DNA of 7,569 nt. Origin: Actinomycetota bacterium. Lineage in GTDB: Bacteria; Actinomycetota; Thermoleophilia; Gaiellales; Gaiellaceae. The notes below the pieces were generated by a model. It was not told where the DNA came from. It made no database searches and saw only the letters and a program-made list of their open reading frames with translations. Below are positions 5,805-7,569 of the stretch, piece by piece. The stretch lies in NCBI GenBank assembly GCA_019234175.1, contig JAFALP010000274.1, positions 1-7,569 on the forward strand, read 5' to 3'. The position numbers were made by a program, and so were the translations under genes. Every line of letters starts with the position of its first letter. Position 1 is the first letter of the stretch.

Positions 5805-6479
5805 ATGTTCGAGCTCAGCACCAGCCTGCGAGAGGCGCGCACCCGCCAGGGCCTCGACCTCCCGCAGGCGGAGCTGGCGACGAAGATCCGCGCGAAGTAC
5901 CTGCGTGCGCTCGAGGAGGAGCAGTTCGACTCGTTGCCGGCCGACACGTACGTGCGCGGCTTCCTGCGTGCCTACGCGGACTTCCTCGGGCTCGACGGCC
6001 AGCTGTACGTGGACGAGTACGACTCGCGCTTCGTCGCCGACGCGTCCGAGGAGACGGTCGAGCGCCGCCGCGCGGCGCGTCCCCGGCGCGAGATCGGCTT
6101 CGAGCGGCGCGCGGTCGTCCTCGGGCTCGTCGCCATCTCCGCGCTGGCCGCGCTCGTCATCGTCGCGTGGAAGTTCGGCGGGTCGTCGCCGAACGCCCCG
6201 TCGGTCATTTCACCCTCGGCGCCGGCGCCGGTCGGTCTCCGCTTCTCCGGGCCGGGGACGTACATCGAGGTGCGGCGAACCTCGGCGTCCGGATCGGTTC
6301 TGTACGCGGGGACGCTGCAGGCGGGCGAGACGAACCTCGTCGCCGGCAGCCGCTTCTGGATCCTCATCCGCCACCCGGAGAACCTGCGGCTGACGCTGAA
6401 CGGGAAGGCCGTATCGCTGCCGGCGCGCAAGACGCTGACGGTGCTCGTCACGCCGTCGCGCACGGCGTACGCCGGCTAG
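5805..6479 (+). CDS. RodZ-like membrane protein: cytoplasmic helix-turn-helix, one membrane helix, extracytoplasmic DUF4115-type domain
   Basis: A 224-residue single-pass protein. Residues 3-70 form a Cro/HTH_25-like domain: LREARTRQGLDL (8-19), ATKIRAKYLRALEEEQFDSL (25-44) and DTYVRGFLRAYADFLGLD (47-64), the pattern of RodZ cytoplasmic domains. A basic stretch (87-102) precedes a membrane helix at about 103-124. Then comes a Pro/Ser-rich linker (127-143) and a beta-rich C-terminal domain (145-224; YIEVRRTSASGSVLYAG, LNGKAVSLP) resembling DUF4115. RodZ links the MreB cytoskeleton to the wall-elongation machinery, and the HTH domain is used for protein contacts; the actinobacterial role is less clear. 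It starts at the base after the nrtR stop (TAGATG) and ends 2 bp before cinA. Related genes are common near cinA in actinobacteria, so the position fits the family. Confidence 0.85.
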   Translation: MFELSTSLREARTRQGLDLPQAELATKIRAKYLRALEEEQFDSLPADTYVRGFLRAYADFLGLDGQLYVDEYDSRFVADASEETVERRRAARPRREIGFERRAVVLGLVAISALAALVIVAWKFGGSSPNAPSVISPSAPAPVGLRFSGPGTYIEVRRTSASGSVLYAGTLQAGETNLVAGSRFWILIRHPENLRLTLNGKAVSLPARKTLTVLVTPSRTAYAG

Positions 6480-6481
6480 TA

Positions 6482-7569
6482 GTGCCGACGCGTCCGCGCG
6501 CAGTCGTCGTCGTCACGGGCAGCGAGCTCGTGCGCGGCGAGCGGACCGACCGGAACGGGCCGTTCCTCGCCGCAGAGGCGCTGCGCCTCGGCCTGGAGCC
6601 GGCGCGCATCGTCATCGTCGGCGACGCCCCCGACGAGCTGGAGGCGGCGTTGCGCGAGGGCGTCGCCGCCGACGTCTGCCTCGTCTCCGGCGGCCTCGGC
6701 CCGACGCACGACGACCGCACGGTGGAGATGGTCGCGCGCGCACTCGGCCGCGGCCTGCACGTGGACGCGAACCTCGAGCGGGACATCGAGGCGGTGTCGC
6801 GCGCGGCGGCCGAGCGGCTGCAGCGGCCGTATGCCGACTTCCGGACCGGGGTGACGAAGCAGGCGACGATCCCGGACGGCGCCGTGTCGCTCGGCCTCGC
6901 AGGAACCGCCCCGGGACTGCTCGCCGCCCACGACGGCGGCAAGGTGGTCGTCGTCCTCCCGGGCCCGCCGTCGGAGCTGCAGCGGCTGTGGCCGAACGCG
7001 CTCGAGACGGACGCGTTCCGCGGGGTGCTCGCACGCACGCAGCCGCCGGGGAGGCGAGTCCTCCGCTTCTACGGCGTGAGCGAGTCCGCGGTCGCACGCG
7101 CGCTCGCCGAGGCCGGCGGCGACGGAAAGGGCGTGGAGGCGACGATCTGCGCGCGCGAGTTCGAGATCCACGTCGACCTGGTCGTCGATCCCGGTGCCGA
7201 GCAGCGCGCGGACGAGCTGGAGGCGGCGCTCCTGCCGCCGATCGAGCGGTGGCTGTACTCGCGCGACGAGCGGCCGATCGAGGAGCACGTGCTCGCGCTC
7301 CTGCGCGCGCGCGGGCTCACGCTCGCGACGGCGGAGTCGGAGACGGGCGGCATGGTGGCCGAGCGGCTCACGTCCGTGCCGGGCGCGAGCGACGTCTTCC
7401 TCGGGAGCGTGGTCGCGTACGCGAACGAGGTGAAGGAGAAGCAGCTCGGCGTTCCCCGCAGCGTGCTCACCGCGCACGGCGCGGTGTCGGCGGAGACGGC
7501 GGCGGCGATGGCGCGCGGGGCGCGTGACCGGCTCGGCGCGGACGTGGCCGTCGCGGTCACCGGCGTCGC
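6482..7569 (+). CDS. cinA: CinA family protein (COG1058 domain plus NMN deamidase domain), 3' truncated
   Basis: 362 codons are visible; roughly 45-60 are missing beyond the window edge. The N-terminal MoCF/COG1058 domain (about 6-165) has TGSELVRGERTDRNGPFLA (12-30), SGGLGPTHDDRT (69-80) and LPGPPSEL (159-166). A KH-like middle region follows. The C-terminal CinA/PncC domain starts near 262, with TAESETGGMVAERLTSVPGA (283-302), VVAYANEVKEKQLGV (310-324), GAVSAETAAAMARG (333-346) and GADVAVAVTGV at the edge. In characterised relatives the C-terminal domain deamidates NMN to NaMN, and the COG1058 domain has been reported to hydrolyse ADP-ribose. The usual ESCTGG loop reads ESETGG here, with Ser286 and Thr288 kept. 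The GTG at 6482 is 2 bp after the RodZ-like stop, with no clear Shine-Dalgarno, so expression is probably coupled. The gene is often called competence/damage-inducible; a NAD role fits these neighbours better. Confidence 0.9.
   Translation, partial: MPTRPRAVVVVTGSELVRGERTDRNGPFLAAEALRLGLEPARIVIVGDAPDELEAALREGVAADVCLVSGGLGPTHDDRTVEMVARALGRGLHVDANLERDIEAVSRAAAERLQRPYADFRTGVTKQATIPDGAVSLGLAGTAPGLLAAHDGGKVVVVLPGPPSELQRLWPNALETDAFRGVLARTQPPGRRVLRFYGVSESAVARALAEAGGDGKGVEATICAREFEIHVDLVVDPGAEQRADELEAALLPPIERWLYSRDERPIEEHVLALLRARGLTLATAESETGGMVAERLTSVPGASDVFLGSVVAYANEVKEKQLGVPRSVLTAHGAVSAETAAAMARGARDRLGADVAVAVTGV

Noticed and set aside
5140..6393. Open frame (417 codons) spanning nrtR and the RodZ-like gene.
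   Set aside because: It is Arg/Ser-rich shadow sequence in another frame, and it would run through the clear stop and start pair at 5802-5807.
6476..7477. Minus-strand open frames opposite cinA.
   Set aside because: The plus frame from 6482 to the window end reads as CinA with all expected motifs; the opposite frames are Arg-rich shadow sequence.

Overview
The window is very GC-rich (about 70% by eye) and almost entirely coding. Genes overlap or abut, GTG and TTG starts occur, and there are no IS elements, RNA genes or repeat arrays. Gene content and style point to the chromosome of a high-GC actinobacterium. A Thermoleophilia-type lineage (Gaiellales/Solirubrobacterales) is my best guess, from the look of the proteins only.

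Layout. (1) Positions 1-2007, plus strand: the end of an operon with two BPD_transp_2-type permeases of a BMP/nucleoside-type ABC importer (the first cut by the window edge), followed by a translationally overlapping small membrane protein. (2) Positions 2004-5079, minus strand: the de novo NAD operon nadB-nadC-nadA (aspartate oxidase, nicotinate-nucleotide pyrophosphorylase, quinolinate synthase), with overlapping gene junctions. It converges on block 1 so tightly that the two stop codons share one palindromic CTAG. (3) Positions 5100-7569, plus strand, divergent from nadB: an NrtR-type regulator with a Nudix domain plus winged helix, then a RodZ-like membrane HTH protein, then cinA (cut by the window edge). 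These three are packed with 0-2 bases between them.

How the parts fit. NadB and NadA make quinolinate from aspartate and dihydroxyacetone phosphate, and NadC turns it into nicotinate mononucleotide (NaMN). NrtR proteins repress NAD genes and respond to ADP-ribose. Here the regulator's Nudix signature has lost its catalytic glutamates, as expected for a sensor rather than an enzyme. The nadB and nrtR starts are only 20 bp apart. The gap carries an imperfect dyad and two facing TANNNT -10-like hexamers, so one operator could control both directions. CinA proteins carry an N-terminal COG1058 domain with reported ADP-ribose pyrophosphatase activity and a C-terminal NMN deamidase domain that yields NaMN. 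The nrtR-rodZ-cinA unit may therefore hold both the sensor of ADP-ribose and an enzyme that removes it. That link is my inference and is the most interesting idea in the window. No wholly new system is evident; most genes belong to recognisable families.
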